DNA of 24,083 nucleotides from Tubiluchus corallicola (GCA_030141605.1 JAQGDQ010001189.1:32501-56583), one strand, 5' to 3'. Positions 1 through 10,249 are shown, counted from the first letter of the stretch. Notes: generated by a model from the letters alone, not told the origin. A program made the numbers and translations.

Positions 1-1742
1 TAAAAAATAGGTAGATATAATAATTAATCAGCGATACTAACAGTGCAAAAATTAGGTCCAATGTTATTTTTAATTGTAACCGATTTTAAATAATTTAGTG
101 GTTTACTTTATGTTCTGCGGTAAAAACGTATCTTATATTTGAAAAAAATTTTGCAGCGATTTTGTATGTTTGTTTGCTTCTGTTGCTGCTGGAATAAACT
201 TGATCCTACGGTGTTGATGGCGATTACGATAACGGAAATTTGTTGACGTAATGACGTTCTATCTATTTTGCGTCATGTGTTGTAAATAGTAACTTAATCA
301 ATTAACATGTTGGCCTTTACGTTGTCACGATTGCTTAGCATTAACTTATGATTGAACAATTCTACTGAACTCCAGTCTGTGATGTCTATGATTTTGTATG
401 AATAAATTAAGCAATCGAAAAATGTTTTGTTATTTTTTGTTTTATTATCATGAGGGCATATCGCAGCATCAACATAACATTGTTTTTATCTATAAAAAGA
501 GTTGTTACTGCTCGGCTATAATGGTGCGCTTTTTCACAGCAGTGTTCTAATTGAAACTTAAACGAAACGCCGTCCAACGGTTTTAATTAATATTAAGAAG
601 GAACTATGTCGTAGAAGGGACTAATCTTTGTATAACGTTACAATGGGAACTATTTTCGCGGATGCACTATACATGAAGAACTGTACTAAAAAACGTGCGT
701 GAAATACATCAGTTATTATTCGTAATGCTTATATAACAGTCTACTCACACTGAAAACATTTAACGCCATTGTTTATGGCTGTGATTGTGTGGCTACGTTG
801 CAATTTATGTACATAAAAAACGTAGTTATAGCGATGACGGAAAATTGCATATGGTACATTCCAGTATCAAAACTTCTTCACCGCTGGAGATGAATCATGC
901 TGGGGATATTTAACTATGGCTCATGCTACTGTTATAAACGTATTAGCAAATAAATCAAACAATATAGACCAAATCAAGTGGAGATACTGCAAACCTAAAA
1001 TCTTAGTTTAAGTAGCAAAATTAGCTCTGGGTATGGCAGCAAAATTAAGAAAAATAATTTTGCAGTCGTCGTTATTGTTTTCTTGTTGTTATGATGTCGT
1101 TTTATCAACTTCATTATCCTCATCACCAGCGTTATCATCACCGTCATCAATATCGTCATCGTCATAAGAACATCATTATTACAATCACGATCATTATTAT
1201 ACAGCAGTAATAATGAATACATATTTCTTTCTGAGCATTATTTTTGACATGTATGTACTACCTTGGTAACAAAAATTAAAATTCTAGACCCCCGACAATG
1301 ATATAGATTCAACCGCGGTACGTGCGTTGTTGTCTATCTTTATTAATTGCAGATTAGGCAACCTACTTTCATTACAACTTTCACTGAAAACTCACTGCTC
1401 TCATTTCTTAATCTGCACACCTTCAATCGTCCCTCATACAGGTAAAACATCATTCAGTGAAAGTTATTCACGTATTAACGGTGTTTTCTGATCTGCTTCG
1501 CTGCTCATATCGGCACGTTCTATGAAGGGATGACAAAGGAAATGTACACATTTCAGTCACGGAACTCCACTTGGCCTATATTTTCTACCCTCTCCCAAAG
1601 ATGCGAATTAAATCGGAAAAGCTTATCAGCACCGTAACCAAAGAGTTATACTGCAGTGAGCTGAAAAGAACTGGGTTTGCATCGGTTTATTTTTTTATCT
1701 TGATCATTTGAGCACATCAAGTCATCATGGGCGCATAGGGCA
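1..1742. other. Intergenic region upstream of gene 1
   Basis: No coding signal is visible on either strand. The stretch is AT-rich with frequent stops in all frames. It contains a TCA/ATC-rich low-complexity tract (listed separately) and an isolated TATAAAAAG string near 493-501 with no exon structure downstream. It presumably holds the distal regulatory DNA of the gene that starts near 1775, but no specific element can be named. Confidence 0.6.
1064..1205. repeat. TCA/ATC-rich imperfect trinucleotide tract
   Basis: The tract is rich in TCA, ATC and TTA triplets, for example around 1118-1165. It is interrupted and decayed. The same low-complexity composition read on the minus strand gives a spurious Met/Leu/Ile-rich open frame, which is not a gene. 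Confidence 0.6.
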
Positions 1743-1750
1743 TATATAAG
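1743..1750 (+). promoter_or_regulatory. TATA box of gene 1 (candidate)
   Basis: TATATAAG lies here. About 30 bases downstream (near 1773) would be the transcription start, and a strong splice donor (AA|GTAAGTTT, intron from 1816) follows. The next good acceptor, with its pyrimidine tract, is at 2534-2535, seven bases before the ATG of gene 1. The order TATA, short leader exon, donor, acceptor, ATG is what supports the call. No transcript evidence is available. Confidence 0.5.
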
Positions 1751-1772
1751 TGGCTTACATTTTCACAGCTAA

Positions 1773-1815
1773 ATTACCAGGCTGGATCAAGAGTAGTGAT
1801 CTTATTAGTAGAGAA
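1773..1815 (+). other. Non-coding first exon of gene 1 (candidate 5' UTR)
   Basis: This is about 43 bases between the expected start 30 bp after the TATA box and a GTAAGT donor at 1816. It contains no ATG. The implied 5' UTR intron is 1816-2535. If the species uses spliced-leader trans-splicing, the acceptor at 2534-2535 could instead receive a leader and this exon would not exist. Confidence 0.4.
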
Positions 1816-2535
1816 GTAAGTTTCTATGTTATATTATCATTATGAAAAGTGCTTCTGGGTGCAAAGCTGCTGTAGTTGGTACTAATTTGTAATTTTTATC
1901 ATCATAGCGATTTGTCAAGTAAATAACCTCATCACGTGCTTTTGTTCTCAATGGTCAACTTCGCTGGCTACTTTCCGATCTTGACTTTCACCAGACAACA
2001 GCGGCTGACATTGACTGACATACTTGACACACAAAATTCTACTTCATGTGAAACGAAATCCAATTACTTTCTTTCGATGAAAATAACTGTTGTAAAGCTG
2101 AGGTGTTAGTTACCGAGTTCTATACCAGAGTTGTATGTCCGAATTTACCAGTGAATTCCACATACATTGACAAAGTGACAAATCACCTAGGGCATTTTGA
2201 GAAACAATTGTATCTCGACTGTAATATTACGCGTATATTGGTTTTCACGCAAAAATCTCGGTAAAATGCACTGACGAAAATTAGTAAAATTTAATGATAA
2301 ATGGAAAAAGTTTCGCTTTTAATTCCTTATTTTACTAGAAAGTTTTTGACTGCGTTTCTCAATGTGCTGATGTTAAGTTAAAAACTTAAAACTTCACTAA
2401 GACATATCGTTGATATACATTTGCAATCCCATACAGGAAACACAGGATAGAAAGACAGCACATTTTCCAGAAATTCTTGCAGATAATTTTAGCGTCTTAT
2501 TAACATTTATTTATTTTCTAAACCTTTTTCTTCAG
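1816..2535 (+). other. 5' UTR intron of gene 1 (inferred)
   Basis: The donor is GTAAGT at 1816. The acceptor is a pyrimidine-rich run ending in CTTCAG at 2530-2535. No other feature is seen inside it. Confidence 0.4.
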
Positions 2536-2542
2536 CCTCATA

Positions 2543-2994
2543 ATGAAGCTGGTTGCAGCAATATTATTTGCCATAGTGGCTGAAATATCAGCAGCAGGAA
2601 CTGGATACGGTCAATCTGGTCAGCAATTTCAACAAGCTCAGGTCCAAGTGCAGCCAGCCGTCCAATCTTTCCAACAAGTGCAACCAGTGGTTCAGCAGGT
2701 ACAGACCTTCCAACAACCCTCCGTCCACTCCGGTGGTGGATTTAGCCAACAAGGTTATGGTGGATCTCAGCAAGTTCAACAGATGTTCCAGCAGCAGGCT
2801 AGCAGCGCCCCAGAGTATTTCACTACTACCCGATTTGGACCTATTAGCAGTGGTGGTCTGAGAGGAGAGGGAGAGCGGTCGAGCAGCTTGACCTATACTA
2901 GACAAGGTAGCGCATCTGGTAGTCTGTTCAGCAGGGACCAGGCTGAGGCAACAGAAACGGCGAAGAAGACCAGAGGATACGAATACAAGTACAG
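2543..2994 (+). CDS. Gene 1 coding exon 1
   Basis: It encodes residues 1-150 and two bases of codon 151: the signal peptide, the Gln-rich block and the first half of the middle region. The exon probably begins at 2536, just after the acceptor AG. The donor is ACAG|GTAAGC. Confidence 0.8.
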
Positions 2995-4225
2995 GTAAGC
3001 GACTAGCTGTTTTTTTAAAGAATTTATACTGTGAGAAGAAACCTTACTGCTCCTCTTGATTTGCCACCGACTGGCTGCGGCGATGAACTGTGATACTGCA
3101 TAACAATTATACAAATTTACAATTTTGTTAATTATTTATAGATTTACAATTTTGTTAATTATTTATAGCGTCTCAGTATCGTTGTGTTATAAAGTGGTAT
3201 AATAGTAAAAATACCGCTACTCTTAATTTTCGAACTAAGGCAATGCATACACATATTTAGAGCAAATTTAGAATTTTGTTATTTATTTCTTCTTAGTATT
3301 ATCATGTTATGTAGTGCCAGTGGCACATAGTAAAAATATCGCATAAACCGCCAATGTTGTTTGTTTGTCACACAGCACATAAAGGTGTTTGTTGTTGACA
3401 GCAAGTTACCAAACCTTCATGGCTCTTCGGGGTCGTAGTTTTAAATGAACAATTGGTTGTTAATATTATGCAGTACATGCAAGTACAATGATTACGGTTT
3501 CAAAAAAATTACTTGCAGTTCTAAAGTTTCTCAAAATTGCAAGCAGCCGCTTCTTCTTGGGCCGAGCTTTGAAAGCGGAGGCATCAGTTCTGTCGAAAGC
3601 TACTCTGCGGCTGTAAAATTTGCTCTTTAAACGCAGTAGTAGTATAACATTACGCTTATTTACGTCTATTTACGCTTTATGCCAATACGCCCCAATTACA
3701 CAAACATCGTGCTGTCCTTAGACCTTATTGATTTTCCATAATTTACTTTTTTGACCTAGCAAACTTTGTTTTCTATAGTGAATCCGCAAATAACTACACA
3801 CATCCTCGTATAAAACAGATCAAAGTTTTAATTATTAAAGCCTAACAATCTACGTTTTAAATTTTATTCTACTTTTTTGTAGGGAAGGACACAGTTTTGA
3901 CCAGCCAAAAACTCTTTACAACTATGACATTGAGGAACCTGTATGGGGTTTCGCTGACAACAACAATGTCTACCGAGGCGAAGGGAGCACCTCTGGCGGT
4001 AGTATCGGAGGTGGCAGTTCTTCAGGATATGGGGGCTCATCGGGTGGTGGTGGGTTTGCAGTTGGTGGAGGTGGAATAGCTGTAGGGGGTGGTGGTTTTA
4101 GCGGTGGGCGCGTTTCCGGTGGCAGTTTTGTTGGTGGCGCCATTATCGGTGGTGGTGGTGGTGGTGGTGGTGGAGGACATGGTAGTTCATCGGGTGGTCA
4201 GTCAAGAGGTGGTTATGGAAAGTAA
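2543..4225 (+). CDS. Secreted Gln-rich/Gly-rich structural-type protein (2 coding exons, 264 aa)
   Basis: The coding exons are 2543-2994 and 3883-4225. They join in phase 2 across a GTAAGC donor and a TTTTTTGTAG acceptor, with Arg151 split as AG|G, and the frame runs cleanly to TAA. Residues 1-18 form a signal peptide (MK, a hydrophobic core, then SAA before Gly19). Residues 24-85 are Gln-rich with QQ-V-Q repeats. Residues 89-182 form a more complex middle rich in Tyr, Thr and Ser, with a possible dibasic site at Lys141-Lys142. Residues 183-264 are Gly/Ser-rich, with GGGG-[FI]-[AS] motifs and ten consecutive Gly at 240-249. The protein has no cysteine and no transmembrane segment. The ATG has A at -3. 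By composition it looks like an extracellular matrix, adhesive, tunic, shell or cuticle-type protein, but I recognise no family. A donor-like GTAAGA overlaps the stop at 4222, so an isoform that continues is possible. Confidence 0.8.
2995..3882 (+). other. Gene 1 intron
   Basis: This is an 888-bp GT-AG intron, AT-rich, with no internal gene. It holds a perfect 27-bp tandem duplication at 3115-3168. The small open frame around 3445-3630 resembles nothing and has no supporting signals. Confidence 0.75.
3115..3168. repeat. Perfect 27-bp tandem duplication
   Basis: Two identical 27-base copies (3115-3141 and 3142-3168), each beginning ATTTACAATTTTG and ending TTTATAG, lie head to tail in the gene 1 intron. 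Confidence 0.95.
3883..4225 (+). CDS. Gene 1 coding exon 2 (Gly-rich C-terminus)
   Basis: It encodes the last base of codon 151 to residue 264 and the stop at 4223-4225. It begins with a Tyr/Asp/Glu-containing stretch (residues 152-182) that continues the middle region, then becomes Gly/Ser-rich. The 4147-4176 part is a GGT/GGA microsatellite coding ten Gly. Only this frame both stays open to the stop and joins exon 1 in frame. Confidence 0.8.
4147..4176. repeat. Coding (GGT)8(GGA)2 microsatellite
   Basis: Eight GGT codons followed by two GGA codons form the poly-Gly run of gene 1. A change of one repeat keeps the frame, so length polymorphism would be tolerated. Confidence 0.9.
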
Positions 4226-4893
4226 GATTATCATTGACTAGCCAGTGAGGCTGAACCGTTTAACATGAAGTAGAAAATTAACATAACTAAAAGTTTTGCT
4301 CAAAAGCAGGGCATTTTAACATATCTAACAGGAGAATGGCAATGATAAGAAAGATCAACAAAAAAATTGTCATAGCAACCGAGAGCGAACAAATACGTTA
4401 AAATAATAGTGTCTAATTTTAGTCGTTTTGCAGTCGTTTTATCACCTTGCAATTAAAGTTTCAAAATTATCCTTTTTTCAAAAAATGAAGCTTCTTCGTA
4501 TAAAAAAGTTTTTGTAACTGTTAGCAGATTAAGAATGGAAAATCAAAAATTCTTCAGTACACTGGGCAACCCCACAAAACATTGACCTGAGTATGTTACG
4601 TACCATGTTAATAGTGAAAAGACGGTTTTAAATCCATTATCAGTATTTTAGTTTAGTCGACTAATTAGTTTTTATAATACTAACGTTTTATTAAACTGTT
4701 TACTTTTTGTAAAGATGGTGTTTACAAACATGGCCTTGTGTTGTTGCAATTGCTTTTACAAAATCACGTCTGTTGTGCTTTTTATTGAGCATTTGTATAA
4801 ATTTTGTTGAAATATAAAACGTTGCATTTGATTTGAGCATTTTCTTTTTTTCTAAAAAAAGATGTTAACTTTTTTCGACCGCAATGGCAATGA
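4226..4893. other. 3' flank of gene 1
   Basis: Probably the 3' UTR and intergenic DNA. No AATAAA lies close to the stop; the nearest acceptable poly(A) signal is ATTAAA at 4452-4457, about 230 bases downstream. No other gene is seen. Confidence 0.4.
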
Positions 4894-4894
4894 C

Positions 4895-4995
4895 AACGAC
4901 TAGCGACAACAACAACAACAACTATAATGACAAAGTTAAGAAAATTCAGCAACAGCAGCAGCGACAGCAAAAGAGCAGCAACAACAACAACTGCA
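4895..4995. repeat. Interrupted CAA/CAG trinucleotide tract
   Basis: Two blocks of CAA and CAG triplets (4905-4921 and 4948-4995) are separated by about 25 unrelated bases. A very similar CAA/CAG tract lies at 20808-20980. Open frames through it on the minus strand are low-complexity only. Confidence 0.85.
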
Positions 4996-5047
4996 CAGTG
5001 AACACTTTAAGAAGGAAACATCGTGCTCACAACAGTTAACTTTAAGG

Positions 5048-5669
5048 GTTGCTTAATTGAAGGAGGCACTGAGAAATTGAGAGTTACTCAGGACTTGAAC
5101 CTAGAACCTCGCGATTTTAGGCCGCGCACTCTGCGTTTTGAGATGCCGACTTAATATAGCAGAGCTGGTCTGACATCTAACACTAGCTCTGTAACAAAGC
5201 GCTGTGTGGTAGGAACTATTCTTACTATACATCGATCTATAGTATACAGTCAGTGCCACCTATCGGTTATGCTTAATGACAACCTATAGTACTATAATTA
5301 TTATGAATATTTTCAAAGCTTCTGTACCTACCTAGATGTAACTTCAAGCAACTGAACAGTTGCTTAATTGAAGGAGGCACTGAGAAATTGAGAGTTACTC
5401 AGGACTTGAACCTAGAACCTCGCGATTTTAGGCCGCGCACTCTGCGTTTTGAGATGCCGACTTAATATAGCAGAGCTGGTCTGACATTTAACACTAGCTC
5501 TGTAACAAAGCGCTGTGTGGTAGGAACTATTCTTACTATACATCGATCTATAGTATACAGTCAGTGCCACCTATCGGTTATGCTTAATGACAACCTATAG
5601 TACTATAATTATTATGAATATTTTCAAAGCTTCTGTACCTACCTAGATGTAACTTCAAGCAACTGAACA
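5048..5669 (-). repeat. 311-bp tRNA-derived SINE-like unit in tandem, two copies
   Basis: The copies run 5048-5358 and 5359-5669. By eye they differ at a single base, C at 5177 versus T at 5488. Read on the minus strand, each contains a consensus Pol III B box, GGTTCAAGTCC (5091-5101 and 5402-5412). About 35-50 bases earlier is a degenerate D-arm-like segment (CATCTCA...AGAGTGCG, around 5129-5150), and a GCGCGG...CGCG part between them resembles an anticodon arm. This is the layout of a tRNA-derived SINE head. The rest of the unit, downstream on + and upstream of the tRNA-like part on -, is unrecognised and includes a 12-bp palindrome, TATAGTACTATA. Confidence 0.7.
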
Positions 5670-5959
5670 GTTTTACCAAAAGTTTAATACAGTGCTCATA
5701 TCAGAGAGAAACAAATAACTGCTAATTCTTATAAAATTTAAAAGCTTTGTCAACATTTGCAAAACACTTAATCCCAAGACATTAACGGCCTGTTTCGTTG
5801 CTGCAATTCTTCTTTATTCTTTTATACTTCTTTATACTGATTAAGTGTACATAATCAGTTAAAAAATACTAAACCAATCACAATATACCTAATGATAATC
5901 AATTTGGCAAATAAAAAGCTGAGTTAGTGCTAATTAAGGTACGTGAGAAATTTCTAAAC
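5670..5959. other. Unfeatured AT-rich spacer
   Basis: I see no gene, repeat or RNA signal here. Confidence 0.6.
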
Positions 5960-6880
5960 ACGATAGAAGACAACTCGATAAGTGCAAGTATATTGTGACT
6001 TGTCAAAAGCCTTGACACCATGGACCATTCACTTCTTTTTCATAAACTCTCACATTATGGTGTTGGAGGTTTGGCTTATAACTGGCTCCAAAATTCTCTG
6101 TCTAATAGAATCTAAGTAGTCAGATGTGATAGGTGCCTTTCTAAATCTCAAACTATAACATGCGGAATGCACCAAGGCTTTATACTAGGACCGTTACTAT
6201 TTTTAATTCACATAAATGATTTAAATAAGCTTCTAAATAGAAACAATTTATTTGAATTTGCCGATGACACTACCTTTTGACCTGTGTTATCACTCTGTTG
6301 CATAAATAAGTGAACTCTTAAAAAAATTAATTGCTGACTGGTTTAAGGCAAATCTATTACCATTAAAGTGCACGAAAAAAAATACGTTATTCGCCATTCC
6401 AAAAATAAAAAAATGCTTGACAAAAATGCTTGATTTATATGTGGATGGAGTAATATCGAAAGAGCTAAAACTATAACATTCTTAGTCATCGTGCTCAATG
6501 AAAATTTAGAATGGAAGCCTCATATTATTTATATAAGTTCAAAAATTGCAAAAATACTGGCATCATCTCACTAATTAAAAATTAAATTACAAAAATTTCA
6601 CTTAATTACTATGTATCACTATATACATTATAACTCTCGAACATTATCTCATTCAACTTACTGTAATATTCTATGGGGTAAAAACCCTGCAAATATAAGC
6701 AAAGTCAGACGCCAGCGTAAATTTTTGAGTGTCACTTATAACTTAAGTAAACGAGCCTGGGGTAAACCGATACTTTTTAATAACTGTGAATTTTTATGTT
6801 TCGTTGACTTAGTTTCTTACCATCTCGCTATCTATATGTGCGAAACGCAGTATAGGTTTATTGCCTAGGCATATCGCAGG
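5960..6880 (+). pseudogene. Decayed non-LTR retrotransposon (LINE) reverse transcriptase fragment
   Basis: Translation in two or three frames with stops gives the landmarks of a LINE reverse transcriptase in the right order. These are a D-T-M-D-H-S-L-L fingers motif (about 6014-6037), a gene-conserved L-S-H-Y-G segment, an ITCGMHQGFILGPLLFLIHIND block (about 6156-6222) corresponding to the family's GVPQGSxLGPLLFLIYIND, then FADDT (about 6257-6272), the catalytic Asp pair. There follows a frameshifted WFKAN segment, ENLEWKPHI (about 6502-6525) matching the thumb, and STYCNILWG near 6655-6680. Domains before the polymerase and the 3' end are not recognisable. At least three frameshifts and many stops make it inactive. 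It is most like the CR1/Jockey-type LINE group, but the clade is uncertain. Confidence 0.85.
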
Positions 6881-8284
6881 TATATTAGTCAGTGTTACAA
6901 CACATTATTGAACATTATATGACTTTAAAAGATGTACTGGATAAATGGGACACAGCTGCTAAAAATGCTTTATCTGAGTAAAGTCTACAGGGCCGCTCAA
7001 AAAGTGTATTTGTCGTTCGAAATATGCCAGTAAAGTAAACAAAGCAGCTCATAATTATGCTGTACATAAACAATACATTTATGTAGCGAAATTCCACAGG
7101 GCAGCCTAAAAATATTTCATTTAAATTACATGAGACACAAAAACATCTTTAAACTCAAATCAACCCAGGAATAAATTTGAACATTGTAGGCAATTCTATC
7201 GCAAATTCAAAGATTTGGAAACTCGCTTAGCCTTCATTGATAGTGTAAAAAACGCCTCAACTGCTTACAAAAACAAAGATGTCTTAAAGAATTGAAAGCT
7301 AGTCAAAGATTCCTTAAACTCGCCGCACGAGACAAGTTTTATTCTTTCAAATTTACACAAAAGGAAAAATTGGGTTAGCATAACGCATAAAAGGGTATAT
7401 CGTTAAACGCAATTATTATGAAAGCGCAGGAATTTTTAATCGTAGGACGTTTATGGATACTCATATTAAATATAGAAATTACGAAGTTGAAATTTACAAT
7501 ATCGCATTATGGTAATGGACGAAGCACAGAGTCAAAATAGTGCAATGTAACTTTAATGTAGAGAATTTGCTGTCTAAATACGTATATATGTTACGTCACA
7601 TTCAGAGATTCGGTGCTGTAACATCTAGTTAGTTTTAACGTTTCTATTTTCGACACTAAATTTTATCTCTTAAAATAATTTCAATAATAAAACACTTGAA
7701 AGAATACCATATTCAATGTGCATTGATATTATATTTGACGAGACAAAACATTGTTGATGTGATGGCAATAATGACATTTTTACTATACGTGTACAAGAAC
7801 ACAATGTTAGACCAAATAAACCGGCATGCTATTATCAAATTATAAAAGTAACTACATTTAGCTTGAATAATAACCTGCACTTGGCATTATGCCAGAAAAT
7901 GAAGGTGACAAACGAACTTTTTAGTTACGCATTGTTTTTTTATTTTCAATTTGTAACGAGACCATGGCATCTACAGAGAGGCAGGGTATTCGGGTAGAGT
8001 TATGGTATCACAATTTCTTTGCGTGCTAAAATTATTATAAAAATTCATCGCGTTTAATCGTATAATACGAATTTCGTGTAAAGAGATTTTATGGGTTATC
8101 TTAAATTGATAACCAAAGCCAGATATGTAGTTAGATGGGCTTGTACACCATTATTAGAATGTAATAACGAGTGAGACAAAAATTCTGACAACGGAACAAA
8201 AAATTTTGTGTTATATATATATATACACTACGTAAACAGTTTCGATAGTGGCCTTTGTACCAAATTACTTCATAAAACTACAAA
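6881..8284. other. Intergenic AT-rich region, no intact gene
   Basis: No intact coding region is seen. Around 6955-7110, broken frames on + give Ala/Tyr/Lys-rich peptides such as KVYRAAQKVYL and VAKFHRAA, which might be a decayed repeat-containing protein or chance. A short (TA)n microsatellite lies at 8211-8225. Confidence 0.5.
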
Positions 8285-8289
8285 TTGTG

Positions 8290-8640
8290 GTATTTCAAAC
8301 AACTTGTCATTCTAGATCAAATGTTTTTTGTCAAATCTTCTGCAACGTATCCTGGCACGATTCAGAGGTTATTCAGTGTCTTAGGGTTGCTATTATTTTT
8401 ACTGTTTATCGACGACTTGGCTGAAGTACCTTCTATTAAACGCAAACTTTTTTGCAGACAATTTAGAACATTATGCTTTCCTCAATCAAAACCAAGCATT
8501 TGCTGCTACTATTCAAGTGACAAGTTAGTATATTTATCCAGGTGGTGGCAGCTCAGTATAGCTGCACACAAAAATGCGCATGCTTCCTCTGCTTAAAGGA
8601 AAACCGGGTGATTGTTTAGACTCAATCTCACTTTAATTTT
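8290..8640 (+). pseudogene. Second decayed LINE reverse transcriptase fragment
   Basis: A 103-codon frame from 8285 keeps a degenerate match to the reverse transcriptase core. A-T-Y-P-G-T-I followed by LGLLLFLLFIDDLAEVPS stands where LINEs have GVPQGTVLGPLLFLLFINDL. The K-L-F-C-R-Q-F segment then stands where FADD would be, and LSRWWQLSIAAHK matches the family's LxxWSxxWQLxIxxxK. The catalytic FADD is destroyed and the Met at 8285 is not a real start. It is more like the WQLxI-type LINEs than the fragment at 5960-6880, so it is probably a different element family. Confidence 0.7.
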
Positions 8641-10249
8641 CTGTCCAAAATATATATTTTCTTGCCTACAAACGTTAGACAATTGTTTCTTATATTTGAA
8701 TAATTAGTTTAGAAAGTTAATTAACGGAACACAGCTATTGCTTACGTCAGGAACTAACAACAGTTTGTACAATGGCAGGCATCTTCCCTTGCGCGTTAAG
8801 CACGTTTGCATAAGTGTTACAGTACTGCTTAAACGCGTAATGTCACGAAAATGGGCTATATGTCATATGATAAAAGAAACTAACACTGCAGTTCATGATC
8901 ACAGTACCGCCTTCTATCTGTCGGCCACGCGCATGTGACAAAAAAGTGCCGTTGCCAATCTTAGTAGATTTCTCTGAGCCGCGCGTGGCTTTGAAAGTTT
9001 AACAAAATTTGAGTATCCGAGGTAATTATTATTTAATCTAAGCTTTGATTTAAAAAAAACTATTGTAGTTTTCAGTATTACAGAGCTTTCTTTATCCTGA
9101 ACTAATGTTTACACAACCGTCCGGTTTTCTTTTAATGAAAAAACCCATTTCAAAAGTAACTAGACGGCGTCCCTGTAACTTCAAACTATGAACATGCTGA
9201 ATATAAGGGTTAATAATGATATCAGATCTTTAATTCTCTATTTGATAGTAGTCTTCAGGCAACAAAGGCAACACGTATTGCGTAAACACGATCTTTCGAT
9301 GTTTTTATGAAAAGTATAATTATGTAAGACCTTTACAGGGCTATTGTATATGGTCAACGTCTCATTTACTAGACATTAGATTATAAAAAAAATGCAGAGG
9401 TATGTATGAACGAGGAGCGAAGTTAATTATGTGTCATATTTAGACAGCCTCCAGAAGTCAGACGTAATACAGCATTCGATCTAAAAATGGAATTTAAATT
9501 TGCCATAAACTGGTTGGGGTATTTTTTCAGTTTGTTCCCATATACCAGCTTCGGAGATAAAGCTTCAAACTCTTTACTAGTTTATAAATGTTTATAAATA
9601 TTCTTTTGTTAATAGAATTGCTAATTTAAAACTCGATTATAATGTTATAAATGCTCCGAACATGCTTTTTAGTTCTCGATTATCAAATAATTTTCTCTTG
9701 CAGTACTGTAACTTATCGCTTTTTGTAGTTGTAACTTCTCCCGAAGTCACATTCAGACAAAAATTTGTAAACACGCCTTGCGTTTTTTATGCATTTTTTA
9801 AAGCTGCTGTTATTGTGTAGATAAATTACTCATGTATCATATGTAAATATTATGACTGGACCAGCCCAATTGTTGACCCCAGCCTTATAAAAGATTTTAT
9901 AAACGTCTTAATTGTAATTAAGTTTTCTGCATTTCAGTGCTTGGCAGTGTAACATGTGATTACTAAAATGTATTGCTTACTACAGTGTTACGACAAATAA
10001 ACTTACCAATGTAAATATCAGTGACCTTTGTAGCAAATAGCAGTCAGTGTTGGTCTATTGCTTGGCGATCAGTGCGTCCATGCACACTAGCACTAGCCGT
10101 TGTATTTTCACTTGCAGGTTTTTACGATATCCTTAATCATTCAGAATTTATATGTTTATAATTAAGGGCCCAAAAAGACGAAGTTGAGCAAGAAACAAGA
10201 CTGCGCTACAGGTAAGACGAATAAAGCAATAACTGTCGGTTTTAATGAA
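8641..10249. other. Intergenic region, nothing clear
   Basis: About 1.6 kb of AT-rich DNA. A perfect 9-bp inverted repeat (GCCACGCGC at 8924-8932 and GCGCGTGGC at 8981-8989) stands out by its GC content. No gene is supported; the 66-codon frame at 8738 lacks any recognisable feature. Confidence 0.5.

Noticed and set aside
493-501. TATAAAAAG as a promoter
   Set aside because: No donor, start codon or exon structure follows it, and such strings are expected by chance in AT-rich DNA.
995-1222. 75-codon minus frame, hydrophobic
   Set aside because: Low-complexity TCA/ATC DNA; no domain and no supporting signals.
2588-2905. 105-codon minus frame opposite gene 1
   Set aside because: It is the antisense shadow of the Gln-rich exon.
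6611-6868. 85-codon + frame as a separate small gene
   Set aside because: Its STYCNILWG and following residues belong to the downstream end of the LINE reverse transcriptase fossil.
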